From: Rhizobium tumorigenes
Lineage (GTDB): Bacteria; Pseudomonadota; Alphaproteobacteria; Rhizobiales; Rhizobiaceae
Assembly: GCF_003240565.2 (NCBI RefSeq)
Contig: NZ_CP117255.1
Location: 124,001 to 188,000, forward strand
DNA: 64,000 nucleotides
Reading direction: 5' to 3'
Shown piece by piece: positions 31,198 through 38,589 of this stretch. How positions within the stretch are numbered: the first letter of the stretch is position 1; each line of letters starts with the position of its first letter. The position numbers and the translations under genes were made by a program. The notes beneath the pieces were generated by a model that was not told where the DNA came from, made no database searches, and saw only the letters and a program-made list of their open reading frames with translations.

Positions 31198-32282
31198 TCG
31201 ATCTCTTCAAGGCTGTCGCCCGTCGCGGCTTGTTCCTTATTGACCCAGAAACGGCCCACGGTCTGTCGATTTCGGCGCTGAAGTCGGGACTTGTGCCTGC
31301 CTGCCTGCTGTCCGCCGATCCGCGCCTGCGGCAGACGGTTGCTGGTCTCGACTTCGTCAATCCGCTCGGCATGGCCGCCGGCTTCGACAAGAATGCCGAG
31401 GTGCCCGAGGCGCTGCTGAAGCTAGGCTTCGGCTTCACCGAGATCGGGACGGTCACCCCGAAACCGCAGCCAGGCAATCCCAAGCCACGCATCTTCCGCC
31501 TGGTCGACGATGAGGCCGTGATCAACCGGCTCGGTTTTAACAACGAAGGCCATGATGCCGCCTATGCCCGGTTGGCGACCATCCGCAATGCCGGCATGAT
31601 CGGCGTCAACATCGGCGCCAACAAGGACAGCGTCGATCGGACAGCCGACTACGTCGCCGGCATCAGCCGGTTCTATTCGTTAGCCGGCTATTTCACCGTC
31701 AATATCTCGTCGCCGAACACGCCGGGCCTGCGCGATCTGCAGGCGCGCGAAAGCCTGGCCACGCTGCTGTCCGCCGTGCTGGCCGCGCGCGACGCAGAGG
31801 CCACAGTCACCACCAGGAAAATCCCGGTGTTCCTCAAGATCGCCCCTGATCTCACGGAAGAGGGCATGGACGACATCGCGGCAGAGGCGCTCGCCCATGA
31901 CCTCGACGGGCTGATCGTTTCCAACACGACGCTTTCCCGCGAGGGGCTGAAGGACAAGAGCCAGGCGGGGCAGGCGGGCGGTCTGTCCGGCAAGCCGCTG
32001 TTCGACGCCTCGACGGCAGTGCTCGCGCGCATGCGCCAGCGGGTCGGCCCATCGATGGCCATCATCGGCGTCGGCGGGATTTCCTCGGCGGAGATGGCGC
32101 TCGAAAAGATCCGCGCCGGCGCCGACCTGGTGCAGCTCTATTCCAGCATGGTCTATGGAGGCCCGGGTCTCGCCGGAAGTATCCTTGCCGGCGTGTCGAA
32201 GCTTCTGGATCGCGAACAGGCGAAATCGATCCGCGAACTTCGCGACAGCCGGCTCGACTATTGGGCCAATTGGAAGGTCTGA
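31194..32282 (+). CDS. pyrD: Quinone-dependent dihydroorotate dehydrogenase
   Basis: 362 residues, class 2 enzyme of de novo pyrimidine synthesis at the inner membrane: oxidises dihydroorotate to orotate and passes electrons to quinone through FMN. The N-terminal helical membrane-associating domain (PETAHGLSISALKSG) is present. Landmarks: MAAGFDKNAEVP, TVTPKPQPGNPKPR, NRLGFNNEG, VNISSPNTPGLR with the catalytic serine region, VSNTTLSREGL and GVGGISSAEMALEKIRAGADLVQLYS. The last 25 bases overlap the end of the convergent MATE gene. Confidence 0.96.
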   Translation: MIDLFKAVARRGLFLIDPETAHGLSISALKSGLVPACLLSADPRLRQTVAGLDFVNPLGMAAGFDKNAEVPEALLKLGFGFTEIGTVTPKPQPGNPKPRIFRLVDDEAVINRLGFNNEGHDAAYARLATIRNAGMIGVNIGANKDSVDRTADYVAGISRFYSLAGYFTVNISSPNTPGLRDLQARESLATLLSAVLAARDAEATVTTRKIPVFLKIAPDLTEEGMDDIAAEALAHDLDGLIVSNTTLSREGLKDKSQAGQAGGLSGKPLFDASTAVLARMRQRVGPSMAIIGVGGISSAEMALEKIRAGADLVQLYSSMVYGGPGLAGSILAGVSKLLDREQAKSIRELRDSRLDYWANWKV

Positions 32283-33607
32283 TCGGCCTTCGGTTTCAGG
32301 CAGGTGGCGAGAAAGAAGCCTCGAAAAAGCAGGAAGCCGTTCAGCGACAGCCAGAGGCCGGCATTGCCGAACGATGGCACGAGGACGGCCAGCGCCGCGA
32401 GATAGCAGAGGAACGACAGCAGCATCCGATTGCGCATCTCGCCCGACCAGGTGGCGCCGATGAACACGCCATCCATGAGATAGGCAAGCACACCGGTCAG
32501 TCCTGAAATCGCGGCGTAGGGCAGGTATTGCAGGGCCATCGTCCGCACATCGGGCGATGTGGTGAGCACGCCGATGATGGATGCGCCGAAGGCAAGGAAG
32601 ACCACGGCAGCAAGGCCGGCAAGCCCAAAGGACCAGAGGATGGTCAGTTTCAGGCCGCGATCGAAGGCCGTCCTGTCGCCGGCGCCGATGGCCCGGCCTG
32701 TAATCTGCTCGGCTGCGTTAGCAAGGCCGTCAAGATAGAATGCGGAAATCAGCACGAAATTCATCAAAACCGCATTGGCGGCCAGTGTCACCGCGCCAAA
32801 ATGACCGCCGATACGGGTCATTAGCGTGAAAGCGCCGAGGAGCACGAAGGTACGGATGAGGATATCGCGGTTGAGCCCGAACAGCTGGCCGAATTTCTCC
32901 CGCGAGAGAATATCGGATCGCGATGGCCGGGGGACGCCGACAAACCCGCGCATGACGATCACCAGCCCGGCAACAGCGCCGATGGTCTCGCCGATCATCG
33001 TTCCCCAGGCAACGCCCGCAACACCCCAGCCGAGCCAGAGCCCAAGCACCAGTGCCAGCACGATGTTGATGCCGTTGATCAGCGTCTGCAGGAAAAGGCC
33101 GATGCTGCCCTGGCCGCGACCGAGCACGAAGCCGAGAATGGCGTAGTTGGCAAGTGCGGCCGGTCCGGACAGCATGCGGATCGAGAAATAGCTTCGCGTG
33201 GCGACAGCGACGCCACCCTCCGGCCCCATCAGCGTCAGGCCGGCAAAGAGCAGAACCGGCGACAGCAGCAGGAGCACCGCTCCGCAGACGAGCGCCGACA
33301 AAAGTGCCCGCCAGAAGATCGCCTGCTGCTCGGTCAGGTCGCCGCGCCCGAAAGCCTGGGCAGTCAGGCCCGTTGTCGAGGCCCGCAGGAAATTGAAGCT
33401 GGCAAAGATGAGGTCGAAGAGCACCGCACCGATCGCCAGACCTGCCAGCGCCTCTGGCTGCCCCAGTTGGCCCACCACGGCGGTGTCGGTCAGCCCCAGC
33501 AGCGGCGTCGTCATGAAGGCGAGCGTCATCGGCAGGGCGATGGAGAGAACGAGCCGGTGTGTCACCGCAAAGGCCGGGCCGCGCTTGCCGTTCACCGTGT
33601 GATCCAT
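32258..33607 (-). CDS. MATE family efflux transporter (DinF-like)
   Basis: 449 residues with twelve hydrophobic segments. The N-terminus (LSIALPMTLAFMTTPLLGLTDTAVVGQLGQPEALAGLAIG) and the repeat in the second half (ANAVLMNFVLISAFYLDGLANAAEQITGRAIGAGD) identify the DinF branch. It should export cationic compounds using an ion gradient. The ATG at 33607 is chosen; the extension in the ORF before it is not coding-like. Overlaps pyrD tail to tail. Confidence 0.93.
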   Translation of the reverse strand: MDHTVNGKRGPAFAVTHRLVLSIALPMTLAFMTTPLLGLTDTAVVGQLGQPEALAGLAIGAVLFDLIFASFNFLRASTTGLTAQAFGRGDLTEQQAIFWRALLSALVCGAVLLLLSPVLLFAGLTLMGPEGGVAVATRSYFSIRMLSGPAALANYAILGFVLGRGQGSIGLFLQTLINGINIVLALVLGLWLGWGVAGVAWGTMIGETIGAVAGLVIVMRGFVGVPRPSRSDILSREKFGQLFGLNRDILIRTFVLLGAFTLMTRIGGHFGAVTLAANAVLMNFVLISAFYLDGLANAAEQITGRAIGAGDRTAFDRGLKLTILWSFGLAGLAAVVFLAFGASIIGVLTTSPDVRTMALQYLPYAAISGLTGVLAYLMDGVFIGATWSGEMRNRMLLSFLCYLAALAVLVPSFGNAGLWLSLNGFLLFRGFFLATCLKPKADQTFQLAQ

Positions 33608-33632
33608 TGTTCTGCCTTGCGAGTCGAGCGGC

Positions 33633-34139
33633 CTAGAGGCGAGACAGTACCATAGACCAGTAGGGCATCTGACCGGGAGCGAAACCTGGCGATACCGCAA
33701 CGCCGAGACCGGTATAGGGGCCCAGCATGTTTTCGAGGTGATGCGGCGAATGTATCCAGGCATTGACCACCGCATTGACGCTGCCCTGGCCCTCGGCAAT
33801 GTTTTCCGCAGCTGGGAGCTTGACGCCGCTGGCCTTTACCCGTCGGCCAAAATCGTCGCCGAAGCCGATCAGATGCGCCATCTTCCTGAGGTTTGCCATG
33901 CGCTTGGCCTGGTAGAGCGCTGCATCGGTGGCTGCCGGGTCGATGGCGAGCGGCGGCAGGCCATGTTGCGCACGAAGGGCATTCACCAGCGGCAAGGCTG
34001 CGGCCGTCTGGTCAGCACCGGGAAGGTTTCTGGCGACCGGCAGGGGCCTGGTGGCGCAGCTGGCAACACCGGCGACAAGCGCAACACCGCCGAGGCGCAA
34101 TGCGTTGCGCCGGGTCAGGAGAGAATATTCCAGGGTCAT
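33633..34139 (-). CDS. CAP/SCP-domain lipoprotein
   Basis: 168 residues. N-terminus TRRNALRLGGVALVAGVASC is a twin-arginine-like signal ending in a lipobox (ASC), so an envelope lipoprotein. The rest is a CAP domain: LVNALRAQHGLPPLAIDPAATDAALYQAKRMA, SAENIAEG-like PAAENIAEGQGS and WIHSPHHLENMLGPYTGLGV, close to YkwD proteins. The catalytic-site-like His in HSPHH and the Glu in AENIAEG are kept. Molecular role unknown. The MATE gene follows downstream on the same strand. Confidence 0.9.
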   Translation of the reverse strand: MTLEYSLLTRRNALRLGGVALVAGVASCATRPLPVARNLPGADQTAAALPLVNALRAQHGLPPLAIDPAATDAALYQAKRMANLRKMAHLIGFGDDFGRRVKASGVKLPAAENIAEGQGSVNAVVNAWIHSPHHLENMLGPYTGLGVAVSPGFAPGQMPYWSMVLSRL

Positions 34140-34141
34140 GA

Positions 34142-34408
34142 TCAGTTTCGATAGTTGAAGATGCGGAAGAGGATGAAAAGCGGAATAACGATCGTCGCAC
34201 CAAGCAGCAGGTAGTCGCCGACGCTGCCCAAGGCCGCAAAGCCTGTGTGCCAGAGTTCGAGGATGAAATGGCGGACATTTTCGATCAGATCCATCGGTCT
34301 CCAGCCGAAGATCTTCATCACGAATCCGACGATCAGCGACACGACAATGAGCTTGACGATCGTCCGCCCCAGCGAGTCTCCGAGAAACCTGTTCACCTGA
34401 TCTGACAT
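34142..34408 (-). CDS. Small two-TM membrane protein (DUF6460-like)
   Basis: 88 residues: amphipathic N-terminus MSDQVNRFLGDSLGRTIVKL, a first membrane segment (IVVSLIVGFVMKIFGW), a short loop and a second (VGDYLLLGATIVIPLFILFRIF). Matches a conserved rhizobial family without known function. ATG 34408 lies downstream of GGAGAGATCA. It immediately precedes the CAP lipoprotein gene (2-bp gap), so they form one unit. Confidence 0.83.
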   Translation of the reverse strand: MSDQVNRFLGDSLGRTIVKLIVVSLIVGFVMKIFGWRPMDLIENVRHFILELWHTGFAALGSVGDYLLLGATIVIPLFILFRIFNYRN

Positions 34409-34552
34409 TGATCTCTCCTGTTCGCCCTGAAATAGGCCGGGCAATTCCGCGCTGCAAGCAGTTTTGATCCCTCGCAGCGGTCTTGCCTGAAATAGGACTT
34501 GAGTTTTTTTGTGGCCGCGCCCACAGCCTGTCGTGAACAGGGGTTGCCCAAT

Positions 34553-35497
34553 ATGCTGCCGAGCCAGCTTTCTTCCGGAGATGTCACGGCCGACCGGCGC
34601 GCCGACTACGCAAAAATGCTTGACGAGAACGGCGAGCCCGGGAGCGCAGCCGAGTTGATGGAGCAAGCGCTGGAGAGGGCGCCGGGATGGGCCGCCGGCT
34701 GGTTCAACCTCGGCATATACCGAGAGAAGGCCGGCAATTTCGCAGGCGCCACCACCGCCTTCGAACGGGTCGTGCCGCTCGACCGGGGCGACCTATTTGG
34801 CGCGCCGCTCATGCTGGCCTCGCTCGGCACCGGCGCGATGCCCGATCACCCCTCGAGCCTCTATGTCGAGCGGCTCTTCGACGACTACGCAGAACGTTTC
34901 GACCATGCGCTGATCAAGAAGCTCGCCTACAGCGTTCCCCGCAAGCTTGCGGCACTGATCGCCGAGACGGAAGGCTTGCCGCAGCACTTCCACCTTGCCG
35001 TCGATCTCGGTTGCGGCACAGGCCTGCTGGGCCCGGAAATCCGCAGTCGCACCGATCGGCTCGAGGGTTTCGATCTCTCGGGCAATATGCTGGCCAAGGC
35101 TGCGGAAAAGCATGTCTATGACCTGCTTGGCATCGCCGACCTCTCCTTGCCGGCGACCGGCTCAGGACTGTTCGGGACTGACCTCGCCGACCATCGCGCT
35201 GATCTGATCACCGCCTCCGACGTGTTCATCTATCTCGGCGCCCTCGAAAATCTGTTTGCCTTGCTGGGTCTGCTTTCGGCGCCGCAAGCGGTGTTTGCCT
35301 TTTCCGTCGAGGATGCTGGCGAGGGCACGGGGTTCCGCCTCGGCCGCTCGCTGCGCTATGCCCATACCAGACATTATGTGCAGGATATCTGCAGGCAACA
35401 CGGATTTGCGATTCGTGCGGAGAACCGCACCTTCATTCGCCTGGACGCCGGGCAACCCGTCTCAGGCCTGTTGTTTGTTGCGCAAATGGTCGCCTGA
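34553..35497 (+). CDS. TPR/class I SAM methyltransferase
   Basis: 314 residues. The N-terminal 90 residues hold TPR-like helices (PGSAAELMEQALERAPGWAAGWFNLGIYREKAGNF). The catalytic domain begins at about residue 125, with SAM motif I AVDLGCGTGLLG, GFDLSGNMLAKA and ITASDVFIYLGAL. The substrate is unknown. The ATG at 34553 is used; an upstream TTG at 34499 is possible. It is divergent from the DUF6460-like/CAP unit. Confidence 0.85.
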   Translation: MLPSQLSSGDVTADRRADYAKMLDENGEPGSAAELMEQALERAPGWAAGWFNLGIYREKAGNFAGATTAFERVVPLDRGDLFGAPLMLASLGTGAMPDHPSSLYVERLFDDYAERFDHALIKKLAYSVPRKLAALIAETEGLPQHFHLAVDLGCGTGLLGPEIRSRTDRLEGFDLSGNMLAKAAEKHVYDLLGIADLSLPATGSGLFGTDLADHRADLITASDVFIYLGALENLFALLGLLSAPQAVFAFSVEDAGEGTGFRLGRSLRYAHTRHYVQDICRQHGFAIRAENRTFIRLDAGQPVSGLLFVAQMVA

Positions 35498-35601
35498 AAT
35501 CCGGTTTGTTGCAAAGACGAGATAGGTCAGCACTCCTTACGCTTTGATGCTTGATTGTCACGGCCTCTTTCCGCAACCTCCGGAAAAAAAGGGGATGCAG
35601 C

Positions 35602-36237
35602 ATGTCGAAACTCAAAAGTGCTTTGGGCGTCTGGAACACCAGTGCCACCCGTCATTCGCTGGTCGAGGATATTCAGGGCGTGCTGACCGGCAGCATCGTC
35701 TCCTCGCTCGGGCTCTTCATCCTTTCGGCTGCGGGGCTGTTGACCGGAAGCACGGCCGGTATCGCCTTCCTGCTGCACTACGCCACCGGCGTGAATTTCG
35801 GACTGGCCTTCTTCGTCGTCAATCTGCCGTTCTTCTATCTTTCCTTGAAGCAACTGGGCCGCGCCTTCACCATCAAGACCTTCATCGCCATCGCGCTGAC
35901 CTCGCTCCTCACCAATCTGCAGCCGCGCCTGTTCGAGATCGCCCATATCCATCCGCTGTGGTCGGCGATCCTCGGTGGCGTCCTCCTCGGTTTCGGTTTG
36001 CTGGCGCTCTATAGACACCGCGCCAGCCTCGGCGGGGTCGGCATCCTCGGTATCTATCTTCAGGAGCGTTTCGGTATCCGCGCAGGGCTGGTTCAACTCG
36101 TCGTCGACATGGGCGTTCTCGCCGTCGCCTTTGCCGTTACCACGCCCTACATCGTACTTTGCTCGGTGGCGGGGGCTGTCGTCCTCAATCTTTTCGTTGC
36201 CATCAACCATCGCTCCGACCGCTACATCGCCCTTTAA
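35602..36237 (+). CDS. YitT family membrane protein
   Basis: 211 residues, five to six membrane segments and the YitT/DUF161 signature: LTGSTAGIAFLLHYATG, LPFFYLSLKQLG, FGLLALYRHRASLGGVGILGIYLQERFG, RAGLVQLVVDM. The family is of unknown transport role. The ATG at 35602 is used because the conserved N-terminus begins there. The 36238-36538 gap follows, containing a perfect TGACAGG-CCG-CCTGTCA palindrome. Confidence 0.88.
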   Translation: MSKLKSALGVWNTSATRHSLVEDIQGVLTGSIVSSLGLFILSAAGLLTGSTAGIAFLLHYATGVNFGLAFFVVNLPFFYLSLKQLGRAFTIKTFIAIALTSLLTNLQPRLFEIAHIHPLWSAILGGVLLGFGLLALYRHRASLGGVGILGIYLQERFGIRAGLVQLVVDMGVLAVAFAVTTPYIVLCSVAGAVVLNLFVAINHRSDRYIAL

Positions 36238-36324
36238 TTCGGCAGCCCGACGAAAATCCGTGCAGTGGCGACACCCTGTCGGCATCGCCATCGTGACAAT
36301 CCCCACAAAGGCGGATCAAAGGGT

Positions 36325-36341
36325 TGACAGGCCGCCTGTCA
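36325..36341. promoter_or_regulatory. TGACAGG-CCG-CCTGTCA palindrome
   Basis: Perfect 7-bp arms around a CCG centre, about 200 bp upstream of the next gene, in a gap without other coding signal. Its right edge includes an ATG at 36341 that is in frame with the downstream gene. Dimeric regulator site or chance; no T run for a terminator. Confidence 0.4.
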
Positions 36342-36538
36342 TGGCGGAATTTTCCGGCAAGGTTTACGAGAAGGTAAAAACCACAGGCTTTGTCATCCGC
36401 CTGTCGCAGAATTTACCCTACACGGGCAACGTCCCGGTGTCTGCCGAAGCTGTTCCTCCAGTCTTCGGGCAACCGAGCGAAGTCAGGCCGCACCGAAAGG
36501 TGAAGGCGTGGTTCACGACAGCGGAAATGAGGGAAACG

Positions 36539-36724
36539 ATGCCTAAAACCGAAGAACGTCTGCTCGACGCAATCAAGAGCGCCACGGGATTTCACGGACA
36601 GGTCTATCCGATGCGGCTCGCCGACCGCCAGATGGCTCGCAAGCTCGTCTCCGATGGCCGCATCGTCGAGGCTGCAGGGTCCTGGGGCACCACCATGTGC
36701 ATCGGCTACCGCATCAACAAATAG
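36539..36724 (+). CDS. Small hypothetical protein (61 aa)
   Basis: Starts MPKTEERLLDAIKSATG and ends MCIGYRINK. GAGGG lies five bases before the ATG, the best ribosome site in the region, so this start is preferred over an in-frame ATG at 36341. Possible small winged or beta-alpha domain; not recognised. The 36725-36977 gap after it has no clear feature. Confidence 0.55.
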   Translation: MPKTEERLLDAIKSATGFHGQVYPMRLADRQMARKLVSDGRIVEAAGSWGTTMCIGYRINK

Positions 36725-36977
36725 CATCCGGCACGTCCTAGACCGCATGCCTGAGCGGATCCTGCTCCCATAAGGGCACAAAAGGCGCCGCCAGTTGCTC
36801 GCACGTCCTCGGTTCGAAAGGCGCGCAGATCGGTTTCGACGGTGGCCATTTCACGCTGCTTTGCTGCAAAATGTCGAAATAGATAGTGGAAAGTCTGGCG
36901 TCCCGGGCGGCGGGAGGTTATCGCTTGGCCAAATGACTGGCGCGTACAGTCGCAAGCCAATTGGAAAAGACACAGGC

Positions 36978-37436
36978 ATGAGCAGTTTCATCCCGTCACC
37001 CCTGATACAGGAAAATATCAATTCGGCCGTGGATTGGATGACTGCGGATGACGACTTCCTGGCGGAGGTGCATCTCAGCACGCCGACGGGGAGGACGGTG
37101 CTCAGTTTCGGCGACACGCAGATGCATGGCGGTGTCGCTAGGCTGAAGGCCCTCTTCAAGGCAATCTCAACGGGCAAGGACCATATCAAGTCGGTCCCTC
37201 TGAAACAGAGGTTCCTCTTCAAGCTCGACCATGCCGGTCGCGGCAACCACGCACTGGCAAAGGATCTACGGGAGACATTGGCATGGGCCGATGCCAACGG
37301 GCTGATCACCAGCGGCATGATCTTCAATCAACTGCTCAGCAAAAACATCGCCGAAGGTTTTGTCTGGTTCGGTTTCCCCGACCCGCAAAAGGCAGTTCTG
37401 TTCAAGCAATCCGGCTACGAGCCCGCCTCTGTCTAG
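36978..37436 (+). CDS. Hypothetical protein (152 aa)
   Basis: Soluble, no signal peptide or membrane segment. Segments FLAEVHLSTPTGRTVLSFGD and HALAKDLRETLAWADANGLI suggest a mixed alpha/beta fold. Not recognised. ATG 36978 chosen from the start of good coding composition. It converges on the AhpD-like gene 28 bp away. Confidence 0.65.
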   Translation: MSSFIPSPLIQENINSAVDWMTADDDFLAEVHLSTPTGRTVLSFGDTQMHGGVARLKALFKAISTGKDHIKSVPLKQRFLFKLDHAGRGNHALAKDLRETLAWADANGLITSGMIFNQLLSKNIAEGFVWFGFPDPQKAVLFKQSGYEPASV

Positions 37437-37464
37437 GTGGGCTCGTCTTTTCGGGGGGCTCTCT

Positions 37465-37926
37465 TCAAGCAGCCGCAGCGACCTTGTCGATCGGATGCTG
37501 GCCACGAAATCCGACAGCGAGACGGTTCCAGACGTTGATCGCGCCGATGGCCACGGTGATCTTGACCATTTCCTCATCTGAAAAGTGCTGGTGCAGATTT
37601 TCATAGGCATCGTCCGGGATGCCGGTCTGGGCAATGTTGGTAACCGCATCCGTCCAGCCAAGAAGTGCCCGTTCACGCGCATCGTAGACCGGTGATTCAC
37701 GCCAGACGCTCAAAAGGTTGATCCATTGTTCTCCGAGACCGTCATGGCGCGCTTCCTTCACATGCATGTCCACACAGAAAGCGCAGCCGTTGATCATTGA
37801 GGCTCGCAGCTTGATCAGGTGGATGAGACGCTTTTCCAGGCCCGAGTTCTGCACATGCACTTCCAGGGCCGACACGGCCTTATAGGACGACGGGGAGGCT
37901 TCAAAGTAATTGAGGCGTGGTTGCAT
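37465..37926 (-). CDS. Carboxymuconolactone decarboxylase/AhpD-like protein
   Basis: 153 residues. The alkylhydroperoxidase signature is complete: LIKLRASMINGCAFCVDMHVKEARHDG, with the CxxC pair and the conserved His two turns on; C-terminal KITVAIGAINVWNRLAVGF. Such proteins reduce peroxides with the CxxC thiols. The Rrf2 gene 23 bp upstream on the same strand is probably its regulator, giving an oxidative-stress unit. Confidence 0.92.
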   Translation of the reverse strand: MQPRLNYFEASPSSYKAVSALEVHVQNSGLEKRLIHLIKLRASMINGCAFCVDMHVKEARHDGLGEQWINLLSVWRESPVYDARERALLGWTDAVTNIAQTGIPDDAYENLHQHFSDEEMVKITVAIGAINVWNRLAVGFRGQHPIDKVAAAA

Positions 37927-37949
37927 GATAGTCTCCTGGGGTTGGAGCC

Positions 37950-38450
37950 TCAGCGGCTCGTCTTGCGTTCATGGATCGCGAGAAAAGCACAGCCTCTGGC
38001 CGCAATGCTTCCGTCGTCGATGTCTGTCAGTTCCACGATAAGGTCGGCAATCGTAGTCTTGGCCAGCTCTGCCCGGTACACGCGCTCTGCCCGCAACATC
38101 GCCGAAGAGATGTTGCACGGCTGCGCGAAGAAGCGCGACGATACCGGGTTCGGTCCGCGCTGGCGTATTTCGTTGCAGCGAAAGGCCGGCGCGGGACCTT
38201 CGACTGCCAGAACGACATCGAGCAGGGTAATCTCGGACTTTACTCTCGCCAGCCGGTAACCGCCCTTCGGACCCGGCAGCGTACTGACGATGCCGGCGTT
38301 CGAAAGCGCCTGGAGATGCTTCAATAGATAGCTGGTCGATACGCCATGAAACTCGGCAAGCGCGGCCGCAGACAGCACGCCGCCCTCTGAAAGGCCAGCC
38401 AGCATCGCCACGCAATGGAGTGCCTGCTCGACCCCGTCACCCAGTTTCAT
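37950..38450 (-). CDS. Rrf2-family transcriptional regulator
   Basis: 166 residues: winged helix with EQALHCVAMLAGLSEGGVLSAAALAEFHGVSTSYLLKHLQAL and GPKGGYRLAR, the Rrf2 wing. Only two cysteines stand in the C-terminal region (FRCNE and QPCNISS) plus one near the end (GCAFL), so an Fe-S cluster ligated as in IscR is not assured, but a thiol switch is possible. ATG 38450 is used in place of one 12 codons upstream. It probably controls the AhpD-like gene that follows. Confidence 0.9.
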   Translation of the reverse strand: MKLGDGVEQALHCVAMLAGLSEGGVLSAAALAEFHGVSTSYLLKHLQALSNAGIVSTLPGPKGGYRLARVKSEITLLDVVLAVEGPAPAFRCNEIRQRGPNPVSSRFFAQPCNISSAMLRAERVYRAELAKTTIADLIVELTDIDDGSIAARGCAFLAIHERKTSR

Positions 38451-38589
38451 GATATCCTCCCTCAATCGCGGATAAATTATATCCACGAATGGGCGATGTC
38501 AAGCGCGATGATTGGCTTTCTGCCTGAAGGTGATGCGCTGAAGCCTCTTCTCGCTAGGATTTGGCGTTATCTGAACTACATATGGTCAC

